64,000 nucleotides of DNA, from the NCBI RefSeq assembly GCF_028464065.1, contig NZ_CP116808.1, positions 1,453,886 through 1,517,885 on the forward strand, given 5' to 3'. This DNA is from Saprospira sp. CCB-QB6. GTDB lineage: Bacteria; Bacteroidota; Bacteroidia; Chitinophagales; Saprospiraceae. Under the pieces are notes generated by a model, which saw only the letters and a program-made list of their open reading frames with translations, made no database searches and was not told the DNA's origin. The translations under genes were made by a program, and so were the position numbers. Positions 8,462 to 16,716 of the stretch are shown here, piece by piece (position 1 is the first letter of the stretch; every line of letters begins with the position of its first letter).

Positions 8462-9925
8462 TTAGCTTCCTTTCTGTAGCATTCGTTGAATAGATTTTCC
8501 AAAAAGCAGAGCGCCAAAAAGGGCGAAGCAAAGTAATTTGGGAAAAATGGTCCCTAACTCTAGGGCTTTTTGGTCCCAGCCCAAGCTATAATACAAAACT
8601 GTAATGCCCAAAACGGGCAGCAAGCTCAACAGCATTTTGGCTAGGGGGAGGCGGGGTGCTTTCAGCCAGTAGTCGCAGACCAGCCAGCTCAACAAAAACA
8701 TAATCACATAAGAGCCTAGGGTGGTATAGGCTGCAGCTTGATAACCTTGTCTGGGGATAAAATAGAGATTGAGGACCAAGTTGACCAAAGCAGAAGCTAG
8801 TAGAATAACCGTCAAATAAATATTAACCTTTTGGTATTGAATATAGCGGTTGTAGAGCAGCGACATACTGTAAAAGATATAGCCCAAAACGATAATAGGC
8901 ACAATATAGAGGGACTGCTGAAAATTATTTTTGCTAAAGCTGAGGAGCAAACTAGCCAAATCGACGGCAAAGAGTAAGAGGAATACGCCCCCCAACAAAC
9001 TCAATTTATGAATACTGTAAACCTGTGGGCCCAATTGCTCATATTGCTGCTCATTCATTATTTTATGATAAGCGGGATTAGCGGCATTTTGCAGGGCGGT
9101 AATGAGGCCCAGCAAGAGCATTCCGATTTTGTAGGCAAAACTATACAGACCTGCATCGGCATTGCCCAACTGGCTATTAATAAGCCATTGATCGAATGAA
9201 TTGAGCAAAAAGCCACCAATAGAATAAGGGATCAGTGGCAAGCCGTAAATTAAGGCATAGCGCAGATCGGAAAAATCAATTCTCAGTTCTTTAATGAAGG
9301 GCCAAATGCGCCAAATGAAGATAAAGGCAAAGAAGGCTCCGGCCAGCATTTCCCCTATAATTTTGCCCATATAGACCTCGCCCGTGTTTCGCAAAGCGTA
9401 CAAGCCCAAGCAAGCAAGACCAAACTTACTATATTGCCAAGCCACATTTACAATACTAATTTCAATGCTTTTTTGTTCCTCTCTTTTTAATTGGAAAAAG
9501 ATGTGGTACAAAACCGCAAAGTAGCCCGTTAGCAATAAATAAATAATTGTTTCCGCAGGTAGGTTAATATAAGTCGCAATAGGTTCTCGAAAGATATAAA
9601 CCAATCCCCCTAAAAGAAAATTGATCAGCGCCGTTACATTAAATACAGTGCTAACAAAGCGTTTAATTTCTATATCTTTCTCATAAAAACTTCGGCTAAT
9701 TGAAATGTGCAAATTGAAAGAGAGAACAACAGAAATAATACTCACATAAGAGATAAAAACACTTGCTACCCCATATTCTGCCTCATTCATAAAATAGGTG
9801 AATACAGGCAAAGAAAGGACTCCTAATCCTTGAGTTAATAAAGTGCCTATAAAGTAGATACTACTGTGTTTAAACACCTCAAAAAAAGAAAAAGAGCGCA
9901 ATCGCTCTAAAAGTTGGGCCAGCAT
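8462..9925 (-). CDS. Polysaccharide flippase-like membrane protein (MATE/MOP superfamily)
   Basis: 487 residues with about 12-14 membrane segments throughout. The N-terminal pattern (FKHSSIYFIGTLLTQGLGVLS) is typical of Wzx/polysaccharide-biosynthesis exporters that flip undecaprenyl-linked sugar units across the inner membrane. The gene is alone rather than in a polysaccharide cluster; glycosyltransferase genes occur only 20 kb away. The substrate is unknown. The start ATG at 9925 precedes a short amphipathic leader, as usual for the family. Confidence 0.88.
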   Translation of the reverse strand: MLAQLLERLRSFSFFEVFKHSSIYFIGTLLTQGLGVLSLPVFTYFMNEAEYGVASVFISYVSIISVVLSFNLHISISRSFYEKDIEIKRFVSTVFNVTALINFLLGGLVYIFREPIATYINLPAETIIYLLLTGYFAVLYHIFFQLKREEQKSIEISIVNVAWQYSKFGLACLGLYALRNTGEVYMGKIIGEMLAGAFFAFIFIWRIWPFIKELRIDFSDLRYALIYGLPLIPYSIGGFLLNSFDQWLINSQLGNADAGLYSFAYKIGMLLLGLITALQNAANPAYHKIMNEQQYEQLGPQVYSIHKLSLLGGVFLLLFAVDLASLLLSFSKNNFQQSLYIVPIIVLGYIFYSMSLLYNRYIQYQKVNIYLTVILLASALVNLVLNLYFIPRQGYQAAAYTTLGSYVIMFLLSWLVCDYWLKAPRLPLAKMLLSLLPVLGITVLYYSLGWDQKALELGTIFPKLLCFALFGALLFGKSIQRMLQKGS

Positions 9926-9966
9926 ATATGAGAATTAAATTAATGACTAGAAGAAGAACAGCCCGA

Positions 9967-10016
9967 ATAAAAACAGGGAGTTGCTATCTAGGAATACTCG
10001 TCTAGCAACTCCCTGT
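9967..10016 (-). terminator. Terminator after the O-methyltransferase gene
   Basis: On the minus strand a 14-bp arm (ACAGGGAGTTGCTA) pairs with its complement across a loop of about 16 bases, followed by TTTTT. It starts 20 bp after the stop at 10036 and separates that gene from the flippase. Confidence 0.8.
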
Positions 10017-10035
10017 CGAGGCCTCAACTCACCCT

Positions 10036-10680
10036 CTATTTTTTCCGAATCATCAGCATACCATCGCGAAAAGGCAAAAGCACTCGCTCTACCCGAGGGT
10101 CTTGCATGATTTTTTTATTCAACGCATCAATAGCGATAGTTTTCTTGCCCTTGAGTTCAGGCTCAGCCACCTTACCACTCCAAAGCACATTATCAATTAA
10201 TATGCAACCACCTGGGCGCATTTTGGGCAAAATGAGCTCATAGTAATTATCGTAATTCATTTTATCGGCATCAATAAAGGCCAAATCCCAATCTTCGCTA
10301 AGCTCAGGAATAATATCGAGGGCCGCACCAATGCGCAATTCGATCTTTTGCTCCAAGCCGGCCTTCTTAAAAAAACCGTTCACGGCATCCTCCAACTCCT
10401 CATTAATGTCTAAGGTCAGTAAGCGACCGCCAGGCTGTAGGCCTTGGGCCAAACAAATTGCTGAATAGCCAGTGAAGGTCCCTACTTCCAAAATCTTTTT
10501 TGGCGCCAATAATTTACTCAATAGGGCCAAAAAATGTCCCTGCACCTGGCCCGAAATCATCTGAGGCATCAAAACATGCAAATGCGTATAACGCTCAATC
10601 TCTTTGAGGATCTCAGCAGGGAAAGCCTCGGAATGCTGCTCGCAGTAAGTTTGTATGTTCTTGGGTGGGAAATCCAACAT
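10036..10680 (-). CDS. Class I SAM O-methyltransferase (catechol O-methyltransferase-like)
   Basis: 214-residue methyltransferase of the Methyltransf_3/COMT group. Motif I is ILEVGTFTGYSA, the acidic ribose-binding segment is LLTLDIN, and the metal-binding acidic motif is AFIDADK. A later NVLWSGKV segment is typical of this family. It probably methylates a small phenolic or catechol-like compound with Mg2+; the substrate cannot be told. It is divergent from clpS, with a TAnnTTTG-bearing spacer between, and has its own terminator. Confidence 0.9.
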   Translation of the reverse strand: MLDFPPKNIQTYCEQHSEAFPAEILKEIERYTHLHVLMPQMISGQVQGHFLALLSKLLAPKKILEVGTFTGYSAICLAQGLQPGGRLLTLDINEELEDAVNGFFKKAGLEQKIELRIGAALDIIPELSEDWDLAFIDADKMNYDNYYELILPKMRPGGCILIDNVLWSGKVAEPELKGKKTIAIDALNKKIMQDPRVERVLLPFRDGMLMIRKK

Positions 10681-10761
10681 AATTCGCTGTTTTGTAGTGC
10701 TTTAATTTTTTTCCACCCATTTTTAATGGTGAAAAAATTAGACATATTAGTTTAATATACG

Positions 10762-10769
10762 TATATTTG
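10762..10769 (+). promoter_or_regulatory. Candidate -7 element for clpS
   Basis: TATATTTG matches the Bacteroidota TAnnTTTG -7 consensus exactly, 42 bp before the clpS ATG in an AT-rich divergent spacer. No clear -33 TTG at standard distance. Confidence 0.45.
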
Positions 10770-10811
10770 ACTTAGGTCAAAATTTAGCCAAATTTAAAAA
10801 TATACTACGCT

Positions 10812-11117
10812 ATGTGGAAGGAGCCAGCTGTTTTTTCGCAAAGAAAAGAACAATACGAAGAAGATGAGGTCCTTTTAATGGACCCGCTAAAAGATGAAAT
10901 GAAGCTCTTGGTCTACAATGATGACCACAACACCTTTGATTGGGTAATTGAGTCTTTCATTAAAGTTTGCGGCCATACTAGCATTCAGGCCGAACAATTG
11001 AGCTATATGATTCATTTTACAGGCAAGGCTGTTGTAAAAACAGGTACAAAGGCCAAACTCAAGCCCATGAAAGAAGCCCTATTAGAGCGCGGTCTCTCTG
11101 CTGTTCTAGAAGGCTAA
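10812..11117 (+). CDS. clpS: ATP-dependent Clp protease adaptor ClpS
   Basis: 101 residues. ClpS delivers substrates with N-terminal Leu, Phe, Tyr or Trp to ClpAP (or ClpC-type machines). Family signatures are visible: the LLVYNDDHNTFDWVIE segment (about 32-47) that forms the N-degron pocket, with the Asn-Asp-Asp residues, and the C-terminal GKAVVKTG. The N-terminal extension is short and disordered, as needed for delivery. It lies 91 bp upstream of aat, the enzyme that creates such N-degrons, with a hairpin terminator in between. Confidence 0.95.
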   Translation: MWKEPAVFSQRKEQYEEDEVLLMDPLKDEMKLLVYNDDHNTFDWVIESFIKVCGHTSIQAEQLSYMIHFTGKAVVKTGTKAKLKPMKEALLERGLSAVLEG

Positions 11118-11161
11118 AACAGACAACCTACTAACCTAAGTTGGACAGACATCCAATGAAC

Positions 11162-11183
11162 GAGGGGCTTTGCCCCTTTTTTT
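11162..11183 (+). terminator. Terminator between clpS and aat
   Basis: Stem GAGGGGC/GCCCCTT around a TTT loop followed by seven T, 44 bp after the clpS stop. It would weaken or end read-through into aat. Confidence 0.75.
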
Positions 11184-11208
11184 ATGATCTTATCTGAACA
11201 GAACGCCT

Positions 11209-11916
11209 ATGTTCAACTTTATTGCAAATAATGATATTGACCAATTTCCCCCTATTGAAGAAGCTTGGGATGGAATTGTTGCCTTGGGTGGCCAGCTCAC
11301 AACAGCCCGCCTGCTTTCTGCCTATCGCCAGGGTATTTTTCCTTGGAGTAGCGCTAATCAACCCCTTATGTGGTGGTCGCCAGACCCCAGAATGCTCATG
11401 CGGCCTGAAGAGGTTAAGATTAGTAAATCTATGCGAAAAATCTTGGCCCGAGCAGAGTTTAAGATCACTTTAGATACGGCTTTTGAGGAGGTTATTAGAA
11501 ATTGCGCCTCTATTCCACGTCCTGGGCAAGAACCTCTAGAAGGAGAAGAATCTGGCGCTTGGCTAACCGAAGAAATGCAGGAAGCTTATATTAACCTGCA
11601 TAAAGCAGGACATGCCCACTCGGTTGAAGCTTGGCAAGATGGCCAGCTGGTGGGTGGACTCTATGGTGTGGCCGTCGGCTGGAATTTTTCTGGTGAATCT
11701 ATGTTTGCCAAGGTCTCTAATGCCTCTAAAGCGGCCTACTTGACCTTGGTCCCGCTGCTAGGCCAACTCGGCTTCCAATGGATTGATTGCCAGATGTACA
11801 CCGAGCATTTGTCGAGCCTAGGTGCTCGCCTCTACCCCCGCCAAATGTATCTTGATTTTCTCAAGGAGAACGAGCAAGAAGTAGGCATACAGGGATCTTG
11901 GACACATTTGCTTTAG
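11209..11916 (+). CDS. aat: Leucyl/phenylalanyl-tRNA-protein transferase
   Basis: Transfers Leu or Phe from aminoacyl-tRNA to proteins with N-terminal Arg or Lys, making them ClpS/ClpAP substrates. 235 residues, normal for the family. Typical motifs are GGQLTTARLLSAYRQGIFPW near the N-terminus, WWSPDPRMLM, the GxxxGESMF segment (FSGESMFAKVSNASKAA) and the C-terminal DCQMYTEHLSSLGA. The start ATG at 11209 fits the family. Its place beside clpS gives a two-gene N-degron module. Confidence 0.96.
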   Translation: MFNFIANNDIDQFPPIEEAWDGIVALGGQLTTARLLSAYRQGIFPWSSANQPLMWWSPDPRMLMRPEEVKISKSMRKILARAEFKITLDTAFEEVIRNCASIPRPGQEPLEGEESGAWLTEEMQEAYINLHKAGHAHSVEAWQDGQLVGGLYGVAVGWNFSGESMFAKVSNASKAAYLTLVPLLGQLGFQWIDCQMYTEHLSSLGARLYPRQMYLDFLKENEQEVGIQGSWTHLL

Positions 11917-11966
11917 AGTGTTTTTGGACCTCTGCAAAGGAGTAGATGGCAAAAAACAATCTAATT

Positions 11967-12005
11967 AAGTCGCTATAACACAAATTGTTATAGCGACTTT
12001 TTTTT
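11967..12005 (+). terminator. Terminator after aat
   Basis: 13-bp arms (AAGTCGCTATAAC and complement) with a 7-base loop followed by a run of T, about 50 bp after the aat stop. Confidence 0.85.
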
Positions 12006-12074
12006 GGCTTAAAATAAAAAAACTAAAAATCCAGAATCGGTTTAGGGCCGTAATCAAAACAAAACGCCCACTTT

Positions 12075-12509
12075 ATGATAAAATGGATAATTAGAATTGG
12101 CTGGAGTAGTCTAGCGGTCTTTTTGCTTCTTTTTGTTGTTTTGGTTATTCACATCTATATGGTGATGGGGCCATCAAATATGAAGTATCACAATAGCAAC
12201 CCGATGCAGCTATCTAGAATTGATTTTGAAGGTCCTCGAAATGATAGTTTGCTTCAGTTAGCGGAAGGAATCGTCCGAAAAACGGAAGCTGTTCGGCATA
12301 CCTTCTTGAACAAAGCGCATGGCAGCCTAGTCTATGGCTATCGTCCGGGAGAAGTAAATCCCAAGGCTGTATTTGCCAAAATTGAAGATTTGCCCAATCG
12401 GCCAAAAATGTATGTGGTGAATCAGGAGCAATTGGCCAGTGGTTGTCCGGTATTGGATAAAAGCTCATTGAGTTATCGTTTGGGGGCGTTTATCCAGTCT
12501 TTCTTCTAG
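12075..12509 (+). CDS. Small membrane-anchored protein of unknown function
   Basis: 144 residues: one membrane segment (about 13-33) near the N-terminus, then about 110 residues probably facing the periplasm. No family recognised. It contains the segment YGYRPGEVNPKAVF and a single Cys near the C-terminus. The start ATG at 12075 follows the aat terminator by about 70 bp, so it is transcribed separately. A class B structured repeat begins 9 bp after its stop. Confidence 0.6.
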   Translation: MIKWIIRIGWSSLAVFLLLFVVLVIHIYMVMGPSNMKYHNSNPMQLSRIDFEGPRNDSLLQLAEGIVRKTEAVRHTFLNKAHGSLVYGYRPGEVNPKAVFAKIEDLPNRPKMYVVNQEQLASGCPVLDKSSLSYRLGAFIQSFF

Positions 12510-12518
12510 AAGGTCCTT

Positions 12519-12649
12519 GGCCCAGCGCTGCGCAGCGGTGGCCGCAGGCCAGACCCAGCGGGCAAAGCCCGCGCAGGGCCGAGCAGAACAGCGAGCCGCG
12601 AAGCATAGCGGCGGCCGACCTAGGCGAAGCCTAGCTGGCCGCGGGCCCC
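12519..12649 (+). repeat. Structured GC-rich repeat, copy 4 (class B)
   Basis: P1 is GGCCC/GGGCC, P2 GGCC-GCA-GGCC and P3 GCGGGC-AAA-GCCCGC. The 3' hairpin has an outer stem GCGGCC/GGCCGC and an inner stem CTAGGC-GAA-GCCTAG. An A-run follows. Confidence 0.92.
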
Positions 12650-12722
12650 AAAAAATTACAACTAAACTACAATTGTCAGTCCCCTAATGGCAAGTTATTT
12701 TTCACTGTTTAATCCTTAAGTT

Positions 12723-13286
12723 ATGACAAAGTATTTGAATGGTTTTTTCTTTAGTGTACTTGCCTTAGGCTTATTGCTAGGCGCATGTAAAAAAGATGAT
12801 ACCGACGACAACAATAATGATGAGCCCACGCTATATGAGCGTGTTGGTGGAATTACGATGGTTAGTGACCCCAACAACTCCAATCAGATGATTGAGCAGG
12901 GTTATTTGACCCTTCGCTCGGTGGTTGATTCGGCGATTTTTGTTATTGCGGCAGACACCTTAATGGCTCCTTATTTTCAAGTATTGCTTGCTGAAGTGGG
13001 CAATGGAGATCTATCTGGAGTAACAGCACTTAGTGCTAGTTTGACCAATTTCATGGCGGTCGCTACAGGAGCCGAAAACTTTACTTATAGTGGTCGGGAC
13101 ATGGTTACAGCGCATGATCCAGCCCAGTATAACCGCATGGGCATGGCGGCAGATAATGCTGCCTATGATGCTTTTATTGCAGATGTGGGAACGGCGCTTG
13201 GGCAGAATGGAGTAACTGATACCGAGCTCATTAACGATTTGGTTGCTTTACTAGAAACTTTACGTGCAGATATCGTTCAGCGATAA
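12723..13286 (+). CDS. Lipoprotein with truncated-haemoglobin-like domain
   Basis: 187 residues. The N-terminus is a lipoprotein signal (hydrophobic stretch ending LLGAC, lipidated Cys21) followed by an acidic linker (DDTDDNNNDE). The rest resembles a group I truncated haemoglobin: TLYERVGG at the start of the fold, APYF, YSGRDMVTAHD with a His placed like the proximal haem ligand, and a helical C-terminus (LINDLVALLETLRADIV). Truncated globins normally act in the cytoplasm, so a membrane-anchored extracytoplasmic form is unusual. It might bind O2, NO or haem at the envelope. Globin identity rests on motif order, not a search. Confidence 0.72.
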   Translation: MTKYLNGFFFSVLALGLLLGACKKDDTDDNNNDEPTLYERVGGITMVSDPNNSNQMIEQGYLTLRSVVDSAIFVIAADTLMAPYFQVLLAEVGNGDLSGVTALSASLTNFMAVATGAENFTYSGRDMVTAHDPAQYNRMGMAADNAAYDAFIADVGTALGQNGVTDTELINDLVALLETLRADIVQR

Positions 13287-13308
13287 AATTGCCCTTCTAT
13301 TGATTGTT

Positions 13309-13342
13309 AAAAGCCTCAACATCCCTGTTGGGGCTTTTTTTG
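13309..13342 (+). terminator. Terminator after the globin-like lipoprotein
   Basis: Stem AAAGCCTCAAC/GTTGGGGCTTT with a 6-base loop and T-run, 22 bp after the stop. Confidence 0.85.
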
Positions 13343-13776
13343 GCTAAAATTTTGTTATAGAAACCTTACTAAGCCTCCTTTTCATGAGCAAAAGTCAAGT
13401 TTTTGAAAAAAATTAAATTTTTTTTCTTTTTGAAGTTCACAATTTGGCTTAAAACTACATTAAGGTCGTATAAACCAAACAATTTTTACCTAGATAAAGA
13501 TCCGTACACACCTTAATGCCTCCTCTGGAACCACTATTATTACAACAATAAACAAACTCCCTTCCCTTTGACATTTTTTGATACGATCTTTATCAACGCT
13601 CTGTAATCCCTCCCTTCCCCTTTTTTTTGCTTGAGAAATCCCCATTCTCTACTCCAATCAAAAAACGGCAATAATCTTCTATAGGTTATCTGCCCTTTTT
13701 TGTGTCTCTAGCTAAGCAAACGGCATTTATGAAGCTTAGAAAAAAGCGTATCTTGTTTTAAACAAACTTACAGCCG
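13343..13776. other. AT-rich intergenic region without a visible gene
   Basis: About 430 bp, unlike the other large gaps in having no GC-rich repeat. It contains homopolymer A and T runs (13408-13432), a CT-rich tract (13603-13640) and CGTATCTTG 35 bp before the next gene. No tRNA or ORF of credible length was seen. It presumably carries the promoter of the SH3-domain gene. Confidence 0.5.
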
Positions 13777-14601
13777 ATGATACGCTTACTCTCACTCCTA
13801 TTTATTTTGGGTTTACTTTCTCCTTTGTCGGCCCAAAATACGCCCTCTATTTATTATAATTTTTTGCCTGGCCAAAGCTATATACTGATGGCCGACAAGG
13901 TCAATCTGCGCCAAAAACCCAGTTTGCAGGCTAAAGTTTTGCAAAAAGCGCCTATTGGTAGCTCCGTCCAAATTATTAGTAAATCAGAAAAAACGCTTAG
14001 CCTTAAAGGGATTGCAGCCCCTTGGTATTTTGTCCTTTATAAAGGGCAAAAAGCCTTTGTTTGGGGAGGCTTACTAGCTTTGGGGCAAGAACAACTCAAT
14101 GATGGCAGCCAATTACTTTATGGTTATGAGCGCTTGGAAGTGGTTAAGCAAGGACAAATAGAAAACCGTCAATTTTGGCTAGGACTTCGGTTGGTCCAAA
14201 ACAATAAAGAAATACAACATTTGGCCGTAAAAGCCATGGGGAACCTACAAACAGGCTTAGCGCTTCGCTTAGACGATAACCGAGGAGTAGAGCAACTAGA
14301 GCAAATCATTGAGCTTTCTTTTAGCGATGGCTATTGTGGTGGGACTAATGGAATCCAAACCGTTTTCCTTCAAAAGCAGCGACTTTATGCCTTGCCCCCT
14401 CTTTATAGTGGTTCTGACTTACCCGTTTTTCAGCATCAGTATTTTGTTTATCCTAAAGCGCATCAAAAAAGCGCCAACCTCCTCATTTTTAAGAATGAGT
14501 CAGGGGAATATGATGATGCCTCAGGACAACCGCAATACGATGAGCAAAGCAGTACTGACTATTTATGGAATGGCCGCGTTCTTTTGCCCCTAAAACCTTA
14601 A
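13777..14601 (+). CDS. Exported SH3-like (SH3b) domain protein
   Basis: 274 residues with a signal peptide (cleavage near LSAQ, residue 20). The segment after it (about 34-90: MADKVNLRQKPSLQAKVLQ, then WYFVLYKGQKAFVWGGLL) has the pattern of a bacterial SH3 domain, which often binds peptidoglycan or surface ligands. The C-terminal 180 residues are not recognised. It ends 5 bp before the gamma-glutamyltransferase start, so the two form an operon. Confidence 0.75.
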   Translation: MIRLLSLLFILGLLSPLSAQNTPSIYYNFLPGQSYILMADKVNLRQKPSLQAKVLQKAPIGSSVQIISKSEKTLSLKGIAAPWYFVLYKGQKAFVWGGLLALGQEQLNDGSQLLYGYERLEVVKQGQIENRQFWLGLRLVQNNKEIQHLAVKAMGNLQTGLALRLDDNRGVEQLEQIIELSFSDGYCGGTNGIQTVFLQKQRLYALPPLYSGSDLPVFQHQYFVYPKAHQKSANLLIFKNESGEYDDASGQPQYDEQSSTDYLWNGRVLLPLKP

Positions 14602-14606
14602 ATCCA

Positions 14607-16289
14607 ATGCGCTACCTTTCTTTCTTTTTTTGCTGCTGGCTCCTCTTGTCTTGTCAAAACAACTATCAAGAATATAAAAGTCTAGATGGCGAAAAGGCTA
14701 TGCTTGTTTCAGCCCACCCGCTAGCTTCTCTGGCGGGCAAAAAAGTCCTAAAATCAGGAGGAAATGCAATAGATGCCGCTGTGGCCGTTCATTTTATGCT
14801 GGCTGTGGTTTATCCCGAGGCAGGCAATATTGGTGGTGGTGGATTTATGATTTTTCGCCCAGCTCAAGGCCCTGCCCAAAGCCTAGATTTTAGAGAAACA
14901 GCCCCTGCCCTAGCCCATCAAGATATGTATTTAGATAGCTTGGGCCAAGCCAATGACAGCCTCAGCCGCTTGGGCGCCTGGGCAGTGGGGGTCCCAGGCT
15001 CGGTTGCGGGACTCTTTGAGGCTCATCAAAAATATGGACAACTTCCTTGGGCAAAACTCATTACCCCAGCAATTGAAGTAGCAGAAAAAGGCTATACCTT
15101 ATCTAGTTCCGCGGCAGCCCGCCTCAATGAGAAACTGCCCGAAATGAAAAAAGTTAATCGCTTCCAAACGCCTTTTATGAAAAAAGAACTTTGGTCAGCA
15201 GGCGATCGCATTATTCAAAAAGAATTGGCCCAAACGCTAAAACGCATCCAAAAAGAAGGACGAGATGGCTTTTATAAGGGAGAAACAGCAGCCCTTTTCT
15301 TGGCCGAAATGCAGGCTGCTGGGGGCTTGATTCAGGCCCAAGACCTAGAAAACTACCAACCCAAATGGCGAACGCCCATCCAATTTAAGTATAAAAATAA
15401 CTATACGGTTTATAGTATGCCCCCCCCTTCTAGTGGTGGCATCGCCTTAGCCCAGCTGCTCCAGATGGTAGAGGATTATCCCCTAAAGCAAATGGGCTTT
15501 CAATCAACTAGAGCTGTTCATTTAATGGTGGAGGCCGAACGCCGAGTGTATAGCGATAGAGCCAAACATTTGGGCGATTCCGACTTTTATCCCGTCCCTA
15601 TTGAGGCCTTGACCGATAAGGCTTATGCCAAAAATAGAATGCAATCATTTTCCTACCAAAAAGCCAGTCCAAGCGAGAAAATTCAGGCTGGAGTGCCCAA
15701 AAAGATCGCAGAGGAAACCACCCATTATTCTATTGTGGATGAGGCGGGCAATGCGGTTGCAATTACCACCACCATCAATGGCAATTATGGCAGCAAACTA
15801 ATGGTCCAAGGAGCTGGATTTTTCCTAAACAATGAAATGGATGACTTTAGCGCCAAGCCAGGCCACCCCAATATGTTTGGCCTTTTGGGTAGCCAGGCCA
15901 ATGCCATTGCCCCCAAAAAACGGATGTTGAGCTCGATGACACCAACTATTGTCGATAAAAATGGAGCGTTATTTATGGTTTTGGGCAGCCCTGGCGGCTC
16001 CACCATTATCACCTCTGTTTTTCAGGTCCTGCTCAATGTCATTGAGTTTGATCAAGATTTGCAGACCGCCGTTCAATCCCCCCGTTTTCATCATCAGTGG
16101 CTGCCCGATCAAATTTATATTGAAGAGGGAGCTATTCCAGAAAGCGAGCAAGAACAACTCAAAAAGATGGGCCACCAATTTAAGTTGCGGGAGCCTATTG
16201 GCCGAGTGGATGCCATTATTCGCTTACCCAATGGAACATGGCAGGGCGCAGCCGACCAAAGGGGCAACGATAGCGCTGCAGGCTACTAA
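14607..16289 (+). CDS. ggt: Gamma-glutamyltransferase (lipoprotein form)
   Basis: Periplasmic or outer-membrane enzyme that splits glutathione and other gamma-glutamyl compounds. The start ATG at 14607 gives 560 residues with a lipoprotein signal ending LLSC; the longer frame from 14565 would hide it. Family features are DAAVAVHFMLAVVYPEAGNIGGGGF, the autocleavage site with nucleophilic Thr in AEETTHYSIVD (the precursor splits into large and small subunits) and GSPGGSTIITSVFQ near the C-terminus. All appear intact. It is downstream partner of the SH3 protein. Confidence 0.94.
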   Translation: MRYLSFFFCCWLLLSCQNNYQEYKSLDGEKAMLVSAHPLASLAGKKVLKSGGNAIDAAVAVHFMLAVVYPEAGNIGGGGFMIFRPAQGPAQSLDFRETAPALAHQDMYLDSLGQANDSLSRLGAWAVGVPGSVAGLFEAHQKYGQLPWAKLITPAIEVAEKGYTLSSSAAARLNEKLPEMKKVNRFQTPFMKKELWSAGDRIIQKELAQTLKRIQKEGRDGFYKGETAALFLAEMQAAGGLIQAQDLENYQPKWRTPIQFKYKNNYTVYSMPPPSSGGIALAQLLQMVEDYPLKQMGFQSTRAVHLMVEAERRVYSDRAKHLGDSDFYPVPIEALTDKAYAKNRMQSFSYQKASPSEKIQAGVPKKIAEETTHYSIVDEAGNAVAITTTINGNYGSKLMVQGAGFFLNNEMDDFSAKPGHPNMFGLLGSQANAIAPKKRMLSSMTPTIVDKNGALFMVLGSPGGSTIITSVFQVLLNVIEFDQDLQTAVQSPRFHHQWLPDQIYIEEGAIPESEQEQLKKMGHQFKLREPIGRVDAIIRLPNGTWQGAADQRGNDSAAGY

Positions 16290-16311
16290 ATAATGATTAT
16301 TTTTTCTTTTT

Positions 16312-16431
16312 GGGGCTGCCCCGCCCTGCGGGCGGGTCGCTCCCTCCGCGGCTCGCAGTTCTGCTCGGCCCTGCAGCCGCCTAGGGCGGCTTTGGTCTGG
16401 CGCTACGCGCCACCCGCCGGGCAGCTCAGCC
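16312..16431 (-). repeat. Structured GC-rich repeat, copy 5 (class C)
   Basis: P1 is GGCTG/CAGCC, P2 GGCGC-GTA-GCGCC, P3 GCCGCC-CTA-GGCGGC and core GCAG/CTGC. The 3' hairpin is CCCGCCC-GCA-GGGCGGG. It lies 22 bp after the ggt stop, antisense. A leading hairpin GGCCC-TTC-GGGCC (plus-strand reading) lies at 16436-16448. Confidence 0.9.
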
Positions 16432-16517
16432 GGCGGCCCTTCGGGCCTTTTTACGGTAACCCTCCTCATAAAATTCACTGCCGAAGAAGAACATCAAAAG
16501 AAAAAAGACCGTTGAGC

Positions 16518-16633
16518 GGCCTAGCGATGTGAAAGGGTGGCCGCTAGGCCAGACCGAGCCAGCTTGCTGGCGAAGGGCCGAGCAGACCTGCGAGCCCTGA
16601 AACGCAGCGCCGCAGCTTTGCTGCGGAGGCCCC
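16518..16633 (+). repeat. Structured GC-rich repeat, copy 6 (class A)
   Basis: P1 is GGCCT/AGGCC, P2 GGCC-GCTA-GGCC, P3 GCCAGC-TT-GCTGGC, core GCAG/CTGC and P4 CCGCAGC-TTT-GCTGCGG. It is inverted relative to copy 5 in the same gap, upstream of the thioredoxin-like gene. Confidence 0.92.
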
Positions 16634-16716
16634 GAAAAACAATAAAACCACTTCCTTTTGGCCCTAACCTTGAATAAAAGACGGTATTAAGGATTACGCA
16701 TCAAACCACAACCGCT

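Noticed and set aside
7409-8531. Possible small genes in the repeat field, including a frame ending MAEKNKDE shared with 52018-52257
   Set aside because: The shared tail is conserved as DNA in non-coding positions as well. The frames enter from the GC element and have no start context or domain. It remains possible that one is a real small protein.
13343-13776. A tRNA or small RNA in the long gap before the SH3-domain gene
   Set aside because: No cloverleaf, GGTTCRA arm or conserved helix could be found; the stretch is AT-rich with homopolymer runs.
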